A stretch of DNA of 64,000 nt from NCBI RefSeq assembly GCF_037969725.1, contig NZ_CP150203.1, positions 6,191,501 to 6,255,500 on the forward strand, read 5' to 3'. Shown here in pieces: positions 17,041 to 26,195 of the stretch. The notes beneath the pieces were generated by a model. That model saw only the letters and a program-made list of their open reading frames with translations. It had not been told where the DNA came from and did not search any database. The DNA comes from Paenibacillus sp. FSL W8-0426. Its GTDB lineage: Bacteria > Bacillota > Bacilli > Paenibacillales > Paenibacillaceae. Positions within the stretch are counted from its first letter, which is position 1. Each line of letters opens with the position of its first letter. A program made the position numbers and the translations under genes.

Positions 17041-17664
17041 CTATCCCAATTTGAGTTTCAATTCTTCCATGAACGTGCCGAGCGGCAATCGCAGGACGAC
17101 CTTTACCCCGTCGTCAAAGTAAATCTCCGCTCCCGCGCCGGCCAGCATGAATGCAGGCACGCCCATTTTGCGCAATAACAGCAGCTCGCACGGCTTGCCG
17201 GCAAACCGATAATAATGCTCCGCCATGACGCCAATGAGCAGAGCTCCCTCCTGGCGTGTAATGTCCCCGCCCATAAGCAGCTTCTCCAGAACGTAAAGCA
17301 TCATGATCTGCTCAAGTGCATACTGCGGCTGCTCGCGTCCAGCTTCCTTCAATAAACCAAGCGAAAGCTCCGTAACAATGTTTCGGTCTATCAGCTGTTT
17401 TGCTGACATCTGTACTTCCCCAAGGGTAGGCGAGAACACATCGGCCAATTCGTCCAAGGACAAGCCGTCTTTCATATTCAAAATTTTATCGATGCGCTGC
17501 AGTATTTGCTGTCTTGGGAAAAACGTCTCCTGCCCGGTAAAAGAAGACTTTCGGACAAACCATTCCTCGGGAATGAGGTTTTTCCGTTTCCAGCGGTACA
17601 ACTGGCCGTAGGATATGCCCGTCAGGTCCAGCAATTCTTTTTTGGAGATCAAATCATCCGTCAT
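17041..17664 (-). CDS. yhbD: YhbD-like protein, MerR-like N-terminal HTH
   Basis: About 207 residues from ATG 17664, which has AGGGAGG seven bases upstream. The N-terminus (about residues 4-75) reads as a MerR-like winged helix (KKELLDLTGISYGQLYRW, a wing, then PRQQILQRIDKIL). The rest looks like an oligomerisation or sensing domain without recognised motifs. The gene heads the two-bactofilin operon, as in B. subtilis yhbD-yhbE-yhbF. A 20-bp palindrome lies exactly in its promoter spacer, which suggests autoregulation of the operon by this protein (inference). Confidence 0.82.
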   Translation of the reverse strand: MTDDLISKKELLDLTGISYGQLYRWKRKNLIPEEWFVRKSSFTGQETFFPRQQILQRIDKILNMKDGLSLDELADVFSPTLGEVQMSAKQLIDRNIVTELSLGLLKEAGREQPQYALEQIMMLYVLEKLLMGGDITRQEGALLIGVMAEHYYRFAGKPCELLLLRKMGVPAFMLAGAGAEIYFDDGVKVVLRLPLGTFMEELKLKLG

Positions 17665-17690
17665 TTTCGAACCTCCCTTTCGTCGCAAAC

Positions 17691-17719
17691 ATCGTAACAT
17701 AACATTGTTACGTTGTAAA
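17691..17719 (-). promoter_or_regulatory. yhbD promoter with palindromic operator in the spacer
   Basis: On the minus strand: -35 TTTACA (17714-17719), a 17-bp spacer, and -10 TACGAT (17691-17696). The 20-bp perfect palindrome CGTAACATAACATTGTTACG (17693-17712) fills the spacer, the position used by MerR-family regulators. Confidence 0.55.
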
Positions 17720-17790
17720 TCATAATTCAATGCTTCCCGGGAAACACACTTCTATACCCGGAGATGAAACCCGCTCCAACGGCACCGTTA

Positions 17791-17832
17791 ACAAAAATAA
17801 ACGACGGACTCCCCCGTCAGGAAAGTCCGCCG
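17791..17832 (-). terminator. Intrinsic terminator of pucR
   Basis: On the minus strand, CGGCGGACT pairs with AGTCCGTCG around a 13-base loop and is followed by TTTATTTTTG. It lies 34 bp beyond the pucR stop. Confidence 0.8.
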
Positions 17833-17865
17833 CTCTCGGCACGGATATCTTCTTCGTTTGTTTCC

Positions 17866-19500
17866 TTACTTCTTCTCCATTCCGTTTTCCGGCAGCAACG
17901 CTTTAATTCTGAATGCCATACGCAGACGCAGCGTTTCCTCCGGATCTTTAAGACTCCGGCCGATAATCTCCTCGCATTTTTCCAATCGGTAAATAACCGT
18001 ATTGCGATGGATGTACAGCCGCTTCGCCGTTTCGGCAAGTTGGCAATGGGTCTCCAGGTAAACAGACAACGTCTGGAGCAGCATATGATGATCCTTAAGC
18101 GTCTCATCTGTGAAACCTTGCATCGTGTCGGTGTAAAACTTCCGCAAATGCTCGTGTGGGATCATGCGCAAAATTTCGGGCACTTCTTTGGGCTGATAAT
18201 GTTCAATAAAACGTGTCTTGCCCGCCATGCTGCCGAAGTATAGCGCTTCGTTCGCTTCCTTATAAGAGACAGGGATTTGGGCAAGAGGCTGCGCATAACC
18301 GCTGACGCCGAACGACAGTTCCGCTCCGTAATGAGCAGCGATTTTGATCTGAAGGCGTTCCAGAAGCGCCACAAAAGAAGGTTCAACCTCTTTCCACTCC
18401 TGGACCAGCGGCATCAAGATCACGTATGAGCGATCATGGTTGAACAAAAGCAGCGGATGGCGGAAATGGGCCAGTTCCGCTTCGAGATGTTCGGCGATGC
18501 GGTCCTGCTCCGCTTTGTACTGCATAAACGAGGTCGTTTTGTCGGTACCATCGAGCTTGCCGACCGCGCAGATATACCGCTGGTGTGAAGACAGGCCGAA
18601 TTCCCGGCCTCGGCTGGCGATCTCCTCACTGCTCGAGAACGAACCCCCGATGAAGTTAGCGAAAAACTCGTTCTGGATCTGGCGACGATTTTGCTTGAGC
18701 GCGTTGTCCTTCATCAGCTCGAACGCGATGACATTGGTCGCTTGTTCCACGGTCAGAATACTCGAACGTTCGGTCGGCAAAACGAAACCCTCAATACAGA
18801 GGTAATGCAGTTGTCTATGGGTATATACCGGAAACAGCGTGATCGTCTGTCGTTCTTCGTCCAGCAAGGAGAAAGCGGAGAAAATGGAAGGTGCCACATG
18901 AACACGACTGCCTCCGGACAGCATATTTTCAAAACGAACCGCGGTGGAGGCAGCGGAGAAGCGACCGCAGATCGGCTGCAGGTAAGGACCAAGCAGAAGA
19001 ACAGGCAACCGCAGCAGGGAAGCCAGTTGGTCCAGCAGCTTCGGAATGCCCTGGCCGCTCATAATCTGCTGAGTGAATTGTCGATGCGTCTTCATGGCAT
19101 TGTGCAGTTCGGTTGTCCGCACGTCGAGGATATGACTCAACGATTTATTGACAATATCCCCGAGTGACGGTTCCACAGGCAGTTCCATCAGCGGCAGTCC
19201 CAGCTCGTCCGCAAGCCGGACCGCCGACTCGGGAATACCGCCAAGGAACCGTTTGCTTTTTATGCCGAGGGCCGCACAGTCCTGACGACTCATCTGCCGG
19301 ATCAACTCCAGGAGTGCCGGCAGATCGTCCTTAAAATGAAAGGCCGTCGTAACAAGCAATTCATTTCTTTTCAGGTAAGGAATGATATCGGGGGCATCCA
19401 TCATATTGACGGTGTAAACTTCCCGATTCACCCCCTTCGCTCCCGCGACAATGGCAGTCCCATCAAACACCGGCAGCTTCAGCAGATCATCCAGTTTCAT
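17866..19500 (-). CDS. pucR: PucR family purine catabolism regulator
   Basis: 544 residues. The N-terminal PucR domain (about 1-125) contains VNMMDAPDIIPYLKRNELL. A middle GGDEF-like/CdaR region spans about 290-430, and a C-terminal HTH_30 domain spans about 480-535 with LAETAKRLYIHRNTVIYRL. In B. subtilis, PucR activates the puc genes in response to allantoin-type inducers. It diverges from the allantoate amidohydrolase gene, and its 5' region carries a match to the core of the PucR box. RBS GTGAGGG precedes the ATG. Confidence 0.93.
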   Translation of the reverse strand: MKLDDLLKLPVFDGTAIVAGAKGVNREVYTVNMMDAPDIIPYLKRNELLVTTAFHFKDDLPALLELIRQMSRQDCAALGIKSKRFLGGIPESAVRLADELGLPLMELPVEPSLGDIVNKSLSHILDVRTTELHNAMKTHRQFTQQIMSGQGIPKLLDQLASLLRLPVLLLGPYLQPICGRFSAASTAVRFENMLSGGSRVHVAPSIFSAFSLLDEERQTITLFPVYTHRQLHYLCIEGFVLPTERSSILTVEQATNVIAFELMKDNALKQNRRQIQNEFFANFIGGSFSSSEEIASRGREFGLSSHQRYICAVGKLDGTDKTTSFMQYKAEQDRIAEHLEAELAHFRHPLLLFNHDRSYVILMPLVQEWKEVEPSFVALLERLQIKIAAHYGAELSFGVSGYAQPLAQIPVSYKEANEALYFGSMAGKTRFIEHYQPKEVPEILRMIPHEHLRKFYTDTMQGFTDETLKDHHMLLQTLSVYLETHCQLAETAKRLYIHRNTVIYRLEKCEEIIGRSLKDPEETLRLRMAFRIKALLPENGMEKK

Positions 19501-19512
19501 CGTTCCCTCACC

Positions 19513-19522
19513 CTTTGGTTAA
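19513..19522 (+). promoter_or_regulatory. PucR-box-like sequence
   Basis: CTTTGGTTAA matches the core of the B. subtilis PucR site (WWWCNTTGGTTAA as I recall it), but the three upstream W positions read ACC. It lies 12 bp before the pucR start codon, so if functional it would mediate autoregulation. Confidence 0.4.
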
Positions 19523-19609
19523 CATGACTAATAAATTTTCTAATTCTTCTACATTTACGTGAATGATTTCCCTTTTGTTTTATTTTACGATTAATTAATC
19601 ATATTGCCA

Positions 19610-19626
19610 AGTTAACAAATATAACA
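19610..19626. promoter_or_regulatory. TnrA/GlnR-like site in the pucR-pucF interval
   Basis: AGTTAACAAATATAACA agrees at 15 of 17 positions with the nitrogen-control consensus TGTNANAWWWTNTNACA (palindromic). Nitrogen control of purine catabolism is established in B. subtilis, which makes the site plausible. Confidence 0.4.
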
Positions 19627-19671
19627 CCGGTTGGAAAGCTTGTGGTGCCGGAATGGGGAGAGATTACATTG

Positions 19672-20916
19672 ATGATCGAACAGCCGAATCCGTCAGCCTT
19701 ATCCGAACAGGTCGAAAACATGATCGAATGGCTGGCCTCCCACGGGGGAGACGAAAGCGGCGGGGTGACACGGCTGCTGTATGACCCCGCCTGGATAGCT
19801 GCCCAGCGGGCAATCAAAGAGAAAATGGAAAAAATCGGGTTGTCTGCCCGCTACGACGATGTCGGCAATCTCTTCGGCCGCGTTGCCGGCCGTGATCCTG
19901 AAGCGCGTGTCATACTGACAGGTTCGCATATCGACACAGTGAAAGACGGCGGCAAATATGACGGAGCCTACGGCATCGTCGCCGCGCTGATTGCCGTGGA
20001 ATATTTACTGACCCATTATGGCCTGCCACTCAAGCCGATCGAGGTTGTGTCCCTATGCGAAGAAGAAGGAAGCCGCTTTCCGATGACCTACTGGGGCTCC
20101 GGCAATATTACCGGAGTCAAGAGCCGGAAGAAGGTTCGCGACATCAAGGACGCCAACGCCGTTCCGTTCGAGCAAGCGATGCGGGATGCCGGGTTCGGAT
20201 TCGGACAGCATCCGCAGCCGGAGCGCCGCGACCTGGAATGCTTTATCGAACTGCACATCGAGCAAGGCCAGGTGTTGGAGCGCGAAGGGAAATCCATCGG
20301 CGTTGTCAGTCATATCGTCGGACAGCGCCGCTACGATATTACGGTTCGCGGCGAGAGCAATCATGCCGGCACGACGCCGATGCATTGGCGTCACGATGCG
20401 ATGTTTACCGCAGCCGAATTGATCCGACTGCTAACGCTTCGTGCCAAAGCGGACGAGAGCGGACTGGTCGCCACCGTCGGCCGGATGGATGTCAAGCCAA
20501 ATGTCGGAAACGTGATTGCTAGAGAGGTCACCTTCAGCTTGGACGTGCGGCACAGCGATGCGGAGAGAATACGGTTGTTCTGCGAGGAATGCTTTGGCGA
20601 ATTCGAGAACATCGCGGCCGAACATGGAACAGACGTCGTTTGCCGGAAATGGATGGACGAGTCGCCGGTCGCGATGGACTCTGTACTGAGCGCGACTGCC
20701 GAAGATATTTTGAAGCAGAAAGGCATTTCGTACAAAACGATGACCAGCGGGGCGGGACATGACTCACAGGTATTCGGGATCTATTGTCCGACGGCGCTGT
20801 TGTTTGTACCGAGCCGGGGCGGCATCAGCCACTCGCCGGAGGAATTTACGAATACGGAAGATTTGCAGCGCGGTGTGCGCCTGCTGATCGACTTGCTGTA
20901 TAAGTTGGCTTATTGA
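19672..20916 (+). CDS. pucF: Allantoate amidohydrolase, M20 family
   Basis: About 414 residues from ATG 19672 (GGGGAG upstream; TTG 19669 and a distant GTG are alternatives). Metal-dependent amidohydrolase motifs are present in order: GSHIDTVKDGGKYDGAYG, EEEGSRF and ELHIEQG, with a dimerisation domain around 210-320. These mark the AllC/hydantoinase-carbamoylase branch. It hydrolyses allantoate towards ureidoglycine and ammonia. It is the first gene of the plus-strand puc block, and the aminotransferase that uses the product starts 25 bases downstream. Confidence 0.92.
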   Translation: MIEQPNPSALSEQVENMIEWLASHGGDESGGVTRLLYDPAWIAAQRAIKEKMEKIGLSARYDDVGNLFGRVAGRDPEARVILTGSHIDTVKDGGKYDGAYGIVAALIAVEYLLTHYGLPLKPIEVVSLCEEEGSRFPMTYWGSGNITGVKSRKKVRDIKDANAVPFEQAMRDAGFGFGQHPQPERRDLECFIELHIEQGQVLEREGKSIGVVSHIVGQRRYDITVRGESNHAGTTPMHWRHDAMFTAAELIRLLTLRAKADESGLVATVGRMDVKPNVGNVIAREVTFSLDVRHSDAERIRLFCEECFGEFENIAAEHGTDVVCRKWMDESPVAMDSVLSATAEDILKQKGISYKTMTSGAGHDSQVFGIYCPTALLFVPSRGGISHSPEEFTNTEDLQRGVRLLIDLLYKLAY

Positions 20917-20941
20917 ACAAACAATCAGGAGGCGTTACGAG

Positions 20942-22192
20942 ATGACGAAGTACCGGGAAATCCATGCACCTTTGAGAACGATTATGACGCCGGGGCCGGT
21001 CGAGGCTGATCCAAGAGTGCTGCGCGCGATGGCGACGCCGATTCTGGGCCAATTCGATCCGGAATTCACGCGGATGATGAACGAAACCATGGACATGCTG
21101 CGGCAGACGTTCCAGACGGCGAACCAGTGGGCCTTCCCTGTCGACGGCACTTCCCGCTCCGGACTGGAAGCCGTACTCTGCAGTCTGATCGAACCAGGCG
21201 ACAAGGTACTCATTCCGATCTTCGGCCGCTTTGGCCATCTGTTGACCGAGATTGCAGAGCGTTATGGTGCCGAGCTTCACTTCATGGAGTGTCCATGGGG
21301 CGAAGTGTTCGACCAACAAGCCGTCATCGATGAAGTTGAGCGCATACAGCCGAAAATTTTAGCCATTGTGCACGGAGAAACTTCAACAGGCTGCATGCAG
21401 CCATTGGACAAAATCGGACCAGCTTGTCGCGAGCGAGGCGTGCTGACAGTCGTCGATGCGGTCGCTTCGATCGGCGGCGCGCCGGTCAAAGTGGACGAAT
21501 GGCAGCTTGACGCGGTCATCGGCGGAACGCAGAAATGCATTTCCGTGCCGTCCGGGATGGCTCCAGTCACCTATAACGAGCAAGTCGAGCGCATTCTGGC
21601 GAGCCGGAAAAAGGTCGAGCGCGGCGTCGCGATCGACAGTGACCGCCGGAACGTCGCGCAGCCGATCCGCAGCAACTACCTGGATTTAAGCCAGCTGCAG
21701 GATTACTGGGGACCGCGCAGGCTGAATCATCATACGGAGGCCACGTCCATGCTGTACGCGCTGCGCGAAGGCCTGCGCATTCTGCTCGACGAAGGACTCG
21801 AAGAACGCTTCGAGAGACATAAACTGCACGAAAAGGCACTGATGGCCGGCATCCGAGGCATGGGCCTGGAGTTATTCAACGACGTCGCATGGAAGCTGCC
21901 GGTCGTGACTTGCGTGAATATTCCGGCAGGTGTCGACGGCGAGTCCGTCCGAACCATGCTTCTACAACAGTTCGGCATCGAGATTGCCAGCTCATTCGGC
22001 CCGCTTCACGGGAAGATTTGGCGGATCGGCACGATGGGCTACAGCTGCCGCAAAGAGAACGTCCTCTTCGTTCTGTCCGCGCTGGAAGCTGTGCTGATCA
22101 GACATAACGCTCCGATCGTGATCGGACGCGGCGTGCAAGAGGCGCTTGATGTGTATGAACAAGCACGGTTAGATGTTGCATCGCAAAGCTAA
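20942..22192 (+). CDS. pucG: (S)-ureidoglycine-glyoxylate aminotransferase
   Basis: 416 residues, class V PLP aminotransferase. The Schiff-base lysine is about 198 in GGTQKCIS, and TPGPVEADPRVL lies at the N-terminus, as in the alanine-glyoxylate aminotransferase subgroup that includes B. subtilis PucG. PucG transfers the amino group of unstable ureidoglycine to glyoxylate, giving oxalurate and glycine. The RBS AGGAGGCG is strong. Immediate proximity to pucF supports the specific assignment. A strong terminator follows. Confidence 0.92.
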   Translation: MTKYREIHAPLRTIMTPGPVEADPRVLRAMATPILGQFDPEFTRMMNETMDMLRQTFQTANQWAFPVDGTSRSGLEAVLCSLIEPGDKVLIPIFGRFGHLLTEIAERYGAELHFMECPWGEVFDQQAVIDEVERIQPKILAIVHGETSTGCMQPLDKIGPACRERGVLTVVDAVASIGGAPVKVDEWQLDAVIGGTQKCISVPSGMAPVTYNEQVERILASRKKVERGVAIDSDRRNVAQPIRSNYLDLSQLQDYWGPRRLNHHTEATSMLYALREGLRILLDEGLEERFERHKLHEKALMAGIRGMGLELFNDVAWKLPVVTCVNIPAGVDGESVRTMLLQQFGIEIASSFGPLHGKIWRIGTMGYSCRKENVLFVLSALEAVLIRHNAPIVIGRGVQEALDVYEQARLDVASQS

Positions 22193-22250
22193 GACGGGCT
22201 ACGACGCGAAGAACAAGACGCGGCGTCCGTTCACACTGATTTTCAGTTAC

Positions 22251-22283
22251 AAAGGATTCCGGAAACCTCCGGAATCCTTTTGC
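22251..22283 (+). terminator. Intrinsic terminator after pucG
   Basis: A perfect 13-bp stem AAAGGATTCCGGA/TCCGGAATCCTTT with an AACC loop, followed by TTGC. It probably separates pucF-pucG from the permease gene, or attenuates read-through. Confidence 0.82.
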
Positions 22284-22368
22284 ATAAATTCAGCTTCGAT
22301 GAAAAGCGTTCTGCGCATGGATGCGCCGCTTGAACGGATTCAACGAAGCTCCAAGCGGAAGGTGAAGT

Positions 22369-23670
22369 ATGAACCATTTGATCTCGCTGCGCTCGGGTCT
22401 GGCAGGGCTGCAGTGGCTGTTTTTTTTGTTCACGAATACGGTCGTCATCCCGATCACCGTCGGAGCAGCCTTCGGGCTGCCGCAGGAGAAAATTCAATTT
22501 TTGATTCAATGCTCATTTGTCCTGACAGGGCTTGCCTGTGTCGTACAAGCAGGGCTTGGGCATCAAAGAGCTGTCATGGAAGGACAGTCCGGATTATGGT
22601 GGGGCGTTATCCTGAGCCTCAGCGCATCCGCGCCGTCTCTGGGCATTTCGCTAACGGAACTGGGCGGCAGTCTGGCGGTCGGAATCATGATCTCAGGCGT
22701 AATCACAGTTCTGATCAGTGTATGCGGATTGGCCGCTCCATTATCGAAACTGTTTACGCCAGGTGTGATGGCAGTATTCATGTTCCTGCTCGGCTGCAGG
22801 TTGAACACGATTTTTCTCGAAGGCATGCTCGGCATATCAGCAGGTTCTTCCTCCGAAGCCTCGGTCATTCAGCCAAGCATTTTCCTCTTAGCCGCAGCAG
22901 TGGCCATTTTCGTCGCCGTTCTGTCGGTAAAAGCCAGAGCCGCGATCGGACAATATGCGCTGCTGATCGGCATTTTGGGCGGTTGGGCGCTGTTTGTGTT
23001 GATCTTCGGCGGAGAGAGCGCAACAGCCGGATCAGGCAAGCTGGAAGCGGGCTGGTTCCCGCTCGGCGGACCTTCGGATGGACTCGACACCGGTGTTGTA
23101 GCCATTGCAGTCATCGCCGGTTTAGTCAACACCTCGAATACATTCGGGGCATTGAAAGGAACCGACAGCATTTACGAACAAGAGGCATCTGGAGGCCAGT
23201 ACCGACGCTCCTTCACGATCAGCGGCGTGCTCGCGGTCGTGTCCGGGCTACTGGGGCTTGTGCCATATGCACCTTATGTTTCGTCCGTGGGTTTTCTCCA
23301 GCAAACCCGCATCCGGGATCGGCTCCCCTTCGTGATCGGCGGTTTGCTGTTCTTCGGAATCGGCCTGATTCCGGCAGTCAGTGCTGTACTGACGCAACTG
23401 CCGCTAAGCATCGGGAGCGCCGTGCTGTTGGTGACGTATTTGCGGCTGCTTGGCTCTTCGCTGCAATATTTCGGCCAAATTCGTATGGATGTGGCGAACC
23501 TGTACCGGACGGCAGCGCCTTTATTTGTCGGAATTATCGTTATGGGATTGCCGTCATCAACCTTCTCTTCGCTGCCCCCACTGCTGCGTCCACTGCTCGG
23601 AAACGGCCTGCTGGTCGGCATTTTACTGGCATTGCTGCTGGACCGGGTCCGCTTCCGCTCCGCACGGTAA
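22369..23670 (+). CDS. NCS2 family nucleobase permease
   Basis: 433 residues with about 12 to 14 hydrophobic helices. The overall pattern is that of the xanthine/uracil permease family: an N-terminal half ending near FTPGVMAVFMFLLG, then the second inverted repeat with NTSNTFGAL in a half-helix position. It is shorter at the N-terminus than UraA-type proteins and closer to the purine/pyrimidine permeases of soil Firmicutes. Given its place between pucG and the amidase it may import urate, xanthine or another purine breakdown compound (inference). GGAAGGTGAAG precedes the ATG. Confidence 0.85.
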   Translation: MNHLISLRSGLAGLQWLFFLFTNTVVIPITVGAAFGLPQEKIQFLIQCSFVLTGLACVVQAGLGHQRAVMEGQSGLWWGVILSLSASAPSLGISLTELGGSLAVGIMISGVITVLISVCGLAAPLSKLFTPGVMAVFMFLLGCRLNTIFLEGMLGISAGSSSEASVIQPSIFLLAAAVAIFVAVLSVKARAAIGQYALLIGILGGWALFVLIFGGESATAGSGKLEAGWFPLGGPSDGLDTGVVAIAVIAGLVNTSNTFGALKGTDSIYEQEASGGQYRRSFTISGVLAVVSGLLGLVPYAPYVSSVGFLQQTRIRDRLPFVIGGLLFFGIGLIPAVSAVLTQLPLSIGSAVLLVTYLRLLGSSLQYFGQIRMDVANLYRTAAPLFVGIIVMGLPSSTFSSLPPLLRPLLGNGLLVGILLALLLDRVRFRSAR

Positions 23671-23774
23671 GCAGGGGCAGCGGGCTTGAACGATGATCGA
23701 GTACATGATTAAGGAGAAGCCCATTCTTCCCGGAGCGCTCTCCACCTCGATTCATAAACGAAAGGAGAAACATA

Positions 23775-25100
23775 ATGAGAGGAATACACGAGGTTCATAC
23801 AGAGGTATCAAAACGAAACGCTGAGGCGGAAAATAATCCGCCCAAGGCCGACAAACGGGGAGCTTTCGTCGACGCTTCAATCAAGCTGCCGTGCACCGGA
23901 ACAGGCCGGCTCACCGGATTGACTTTTGCAGTCAAAGACGTCTTCGACATCAAGGACGTAACAAGCGGTGCCGGCAACCCGGATTGGCTGCGCACGCACA
24001 AACCCGCCGAATCTACCGCTCCGGCATTACTGGCCTTGTTGGCAAACGGCGCAAAACTCGAAGGCACGACGCAGACCGACGAGCTGATGTACAGCCTGAA
24101 CGGGGAGAACGCCCATTACGGAACGCCGGTCAACCCCGCCGCACCCGACCGGATCCCCGGCGGTTCGTCAAGCGGTTCGGCCGTCGCGGCTGCGGCGGGG
24201 CTGGTCGACTTTGCCATAGGAACGGATACTGGCGGTTCAGTACGCATTCCATCATCATACTGCGGCCTATATGGCTTCCGCCCTACGCACGGAGCCGTAT
24301 CGTCAGAAGGCGTCATTCCACTGGCACGCAGTTTTGATACGGTCGGCTGGATGAGCCGGACTGCGAACGTTTTATTAGACGTCGGAAGCGTTCTGCTGGA
24401 ACAGAGCAAAGGCACTTCGAATTTTGAGCGGGTCAGCAAAACCTTCAGTGAAAACGCGGAAGTTCACCCATCCGGCAGCGACATACCGCAATTCACGCGT
24501 TTTTTCACGGCGGAAGAAGCATGGGGCCTGCTCGAAGCCGAAGACCGCTCGCTTCTGAATACGAAGCTCCGACAGCTTACCGACTGGCAGAATGGTGGAT
24601 CCGCAGTCCGATTGACAGGACATACGGAGAGCCTGACTGACTGGTCGGCGGCGTTCCGCGTGCTTCAGGGGTTGGAAATCGCTCGGGAACACGGTGAATG
24701 GATAACAAATGAGCGTCCGAAGTTTGGCCCGGGAATCGCGGAACGTTTTGCATGGGCCGGAACACTCGAGGAATCCACCAGCACGTCAGAAGCCGAACTG
24801 CGCGTCCGCATTCGGAGCAAGCTCGTTGAACTGCTGGGCGAAGACGGGCTCCTGGCAATACCGACCGCACCAGGCCCCGCTCCACTGCTTGGGCTGCAAG
24901 GTCTGGAAGCCGAGGATTACCGGGCGAAGACCATGCAATTGTCCTGTATCGCGGGACTTTCGGGCCTGCCCCAGGTTACCATCCCCGTGATCCGCCAGGA
25001 CGGGCTACCGCTTGGACTTTCCTTTATCGGCGGTCCGAATACGGATATGAAACTGCTGCACTGGACAGCAAAACATGTTACGGAAGAGGTGCGCGGATGA
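23775..25100 (+). CDS. Amidase signature family hydrolase
   Basis: 441 residues with the Ser-cisSer-Lys triad of amidases: Lys about 54 in FAVKDVF, cis-Ser in GGSSSGS about 131-133, and nucleophile Ser about 155 in GTDTGGSVRIP. RBS AAAGGAG. Its stop overlaps the start of the FAH-family gene by 4 bases, so the pair is translationally coupled. In Klebsiella an amidase-type protein belongs to the hpx genes for oxalurate use. Here, beside pucG, an oxalurate, oxamate or ureidoglycolate substrate is a reasonable guess, not an assignment. Confidence 0.88.
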   Translation: MRGIHEVHTEVSKRNAEAENNPPKADKRGAFVDASIKLPCTGTGRLTGLTFAVKDVFDIKDVTSGAGNPDWLRTHKPAESTAPALLALLANGAKLEGTTQTDELMYSLNGENAHYGTPVNPAAPDRIPGGSSSGSAVAAAAGLVDFAIGTDTGGSVRIPSSYCGLYGFRPTHGAVSSEGVIPLARSFDTVGWMSRTANVLLDVGSVLLEQSKGTSNFERVSKTFSENAEVHPSGSDIPQFTRFFTAEEAWGLLEAEDRSLLNTKLRQLTDWQNGGSAVRLTGHTESLTDWSAAFRVLQGLEIAREHGEWITNERPKFGPGIAERFAWAGTLEESTSTSEAELRVRIRSKLVELLGEDGLLAIPTAPGPAPLLGLQGLEAEDYRAKTMQLSCIAGLSGLPQVTIPVIRQDGLPLGLSFIGGPNTDMKLLHWTAKHVTEEVRG

Positions 25101-25957
25101 AACTCGCAACAATTGTACACGAACAACGGGAGCAAGCCGCCTTTTTGACGGATCGGGGCATCATCCCGCTGGTATGGCTGAACGAACGGGAAGGGACGGA
25201 TTGGGAAACGGATCTGTTGGCATTGCTGCAAAAAAACAAACTAAACACTCTGCTCGGCTGGTATACCGGCGGCGGAAAGACTCTCCTCACTGAACTGCCT
25301 GCCCTCGTGCACGGACAAGTCTCTTATCGTGCACTTTACCGCCAGCCGGGAAAAATGATTGGCGTAGGCATGAACTATATGGCAAAAGCAATCGAGCTGT
25401 CCGGACGTCCGCCGGAGGAAGAGCCGGTCATTTTCCTCAAGCCAGACACATCGCTGATCGGTCCCGGCGAGTGCATCCGTCTCCCGGATCGAGCGGGGCA
25501 AATCACCGCGGAAGCAGAGCTGGCGATCGTCGTCGGCCAAACGTGCAAGGGAATCAGTGAAGAGGAAGCCATGAGTGTCGTGGCCGGTTTCACGACCTCG
25601 CTCGACATGACTGCCAAGGATATCCACTCTCGCAATCCCCGATTCATGCAGCGCGCCAAGAGCTTCGACACGTTTCTGAGCCTGGGCGCCACCCTCACTA
25701 CAGTTGATGAATATGCGAGCCTGGCGGAACTGGAGGTCGAGACCGTGCTGAATGGTGAAGTGGCGCACCGTAATACCGTCAGCAGGATGATGTTCTCCCC
25801 TGCTTACCTGATCTCTTTCCTCTCACATGTGATGACGCTGCATCCGGGAGATATTATTTTAACAGGAACGCCCGGTTCCGTCGTGATCAAACAGGGAGAC
25901 AAGGTAGAATGCCGAATCGCCGGGCTGAAAACACTGAGCAATATCGTGGAGACCTGA
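25097..25957 (+). CDS. Fumarylacetoacetate hydrolase (FAH) family protein
   Basis: 286 residues. The C-terminal FAH fold spans about 85-280 with a GVGMNY entry, FLKPDTSLIGPG, metal ligands in EAELAIVVG and SLDMTAKD, and the terminal TGTPGSV. The family includes fumarylpyruvate hydrolases, oxaloacetate decarboxylases and lyases sometimes annotated as ureidoglycolate lyase. Its ATG overlaps the amidase stop (ATGA), so both likely act on consecutive intermediates. Linkage to allantoin genes suggests processing of a ureido- or oxalyl-compound (inference). Confidence 0.88.
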   Translation: MKLATIVHEQREQAAFLTDRGIIPLVWLNEREGTDWETDLLALLQKNKLNTLLGWYTGGGKTLLTELPALVHGQVSYRALYRQPGKMIGVGMNYMAKAIELSGRPPEEEPVIFLKPDTSLIGPGECIRLPDRAGQITAEAELAIVVGQTCKGISEEEAMSVVAGFTTSLDMTAKDIHSRNPRFMQRAKSFDTFLSLGATLTTVDEYASLAELEVETVLNGEVAHRNTVSRMMFSPAYLISFLSHVMTLHPGDIILTGTPGSVVIKQGDKVECRIAGLKTLSNIVET

Positions 25958-26027
25958 ATCAAATTCCTTGTACTTTTACACATCAAAACCCGGAAATATA
26001 GCGCTTACAATATAAACTTACGCGATA

Positions 26028-26044
26028 TGTAATATTTTTTTAGT
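26028..26044 (+). promoter_or_regulatory. TnrA/GlnR-like site before the allantoin permease
   Basis: TGTAATATTTTTTTAGT fits 15 of 17 positions of TGTNANAWWWTNTNACA; the two mismatches are at the last two positions. Weaker than the site at 19610. Confidence 0.3.
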
Positions 26045-26195
26045 CAAATTCAACAGCAAACCCAATGACAATCTACGTTTTTGTCAATGATTTATGAAGA
26101 TAAGGTGATAAAATAAGAAACATAAACCAAAGGTCAGTATACATTACATATTAGAGTAATGTTATCTTACATTAAATCATCTGGGATATATGCAA

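Noticed and set aside
22173..23696. 507-codon frame overlapping the NCS2 permease in another frame
   Set aside because: Arg/His-rich low-complexity translation; the 433-residue permease in the other frame has clear membrane helices and a good RBS.
26141..26162. Inverted repeat ACATTAC/GTAATGT as a proven operator
   Set aside because: The spacing and base content are common in AT-rich DNA and no regulator consensus fits, so it is mentioned only as part of the leader.
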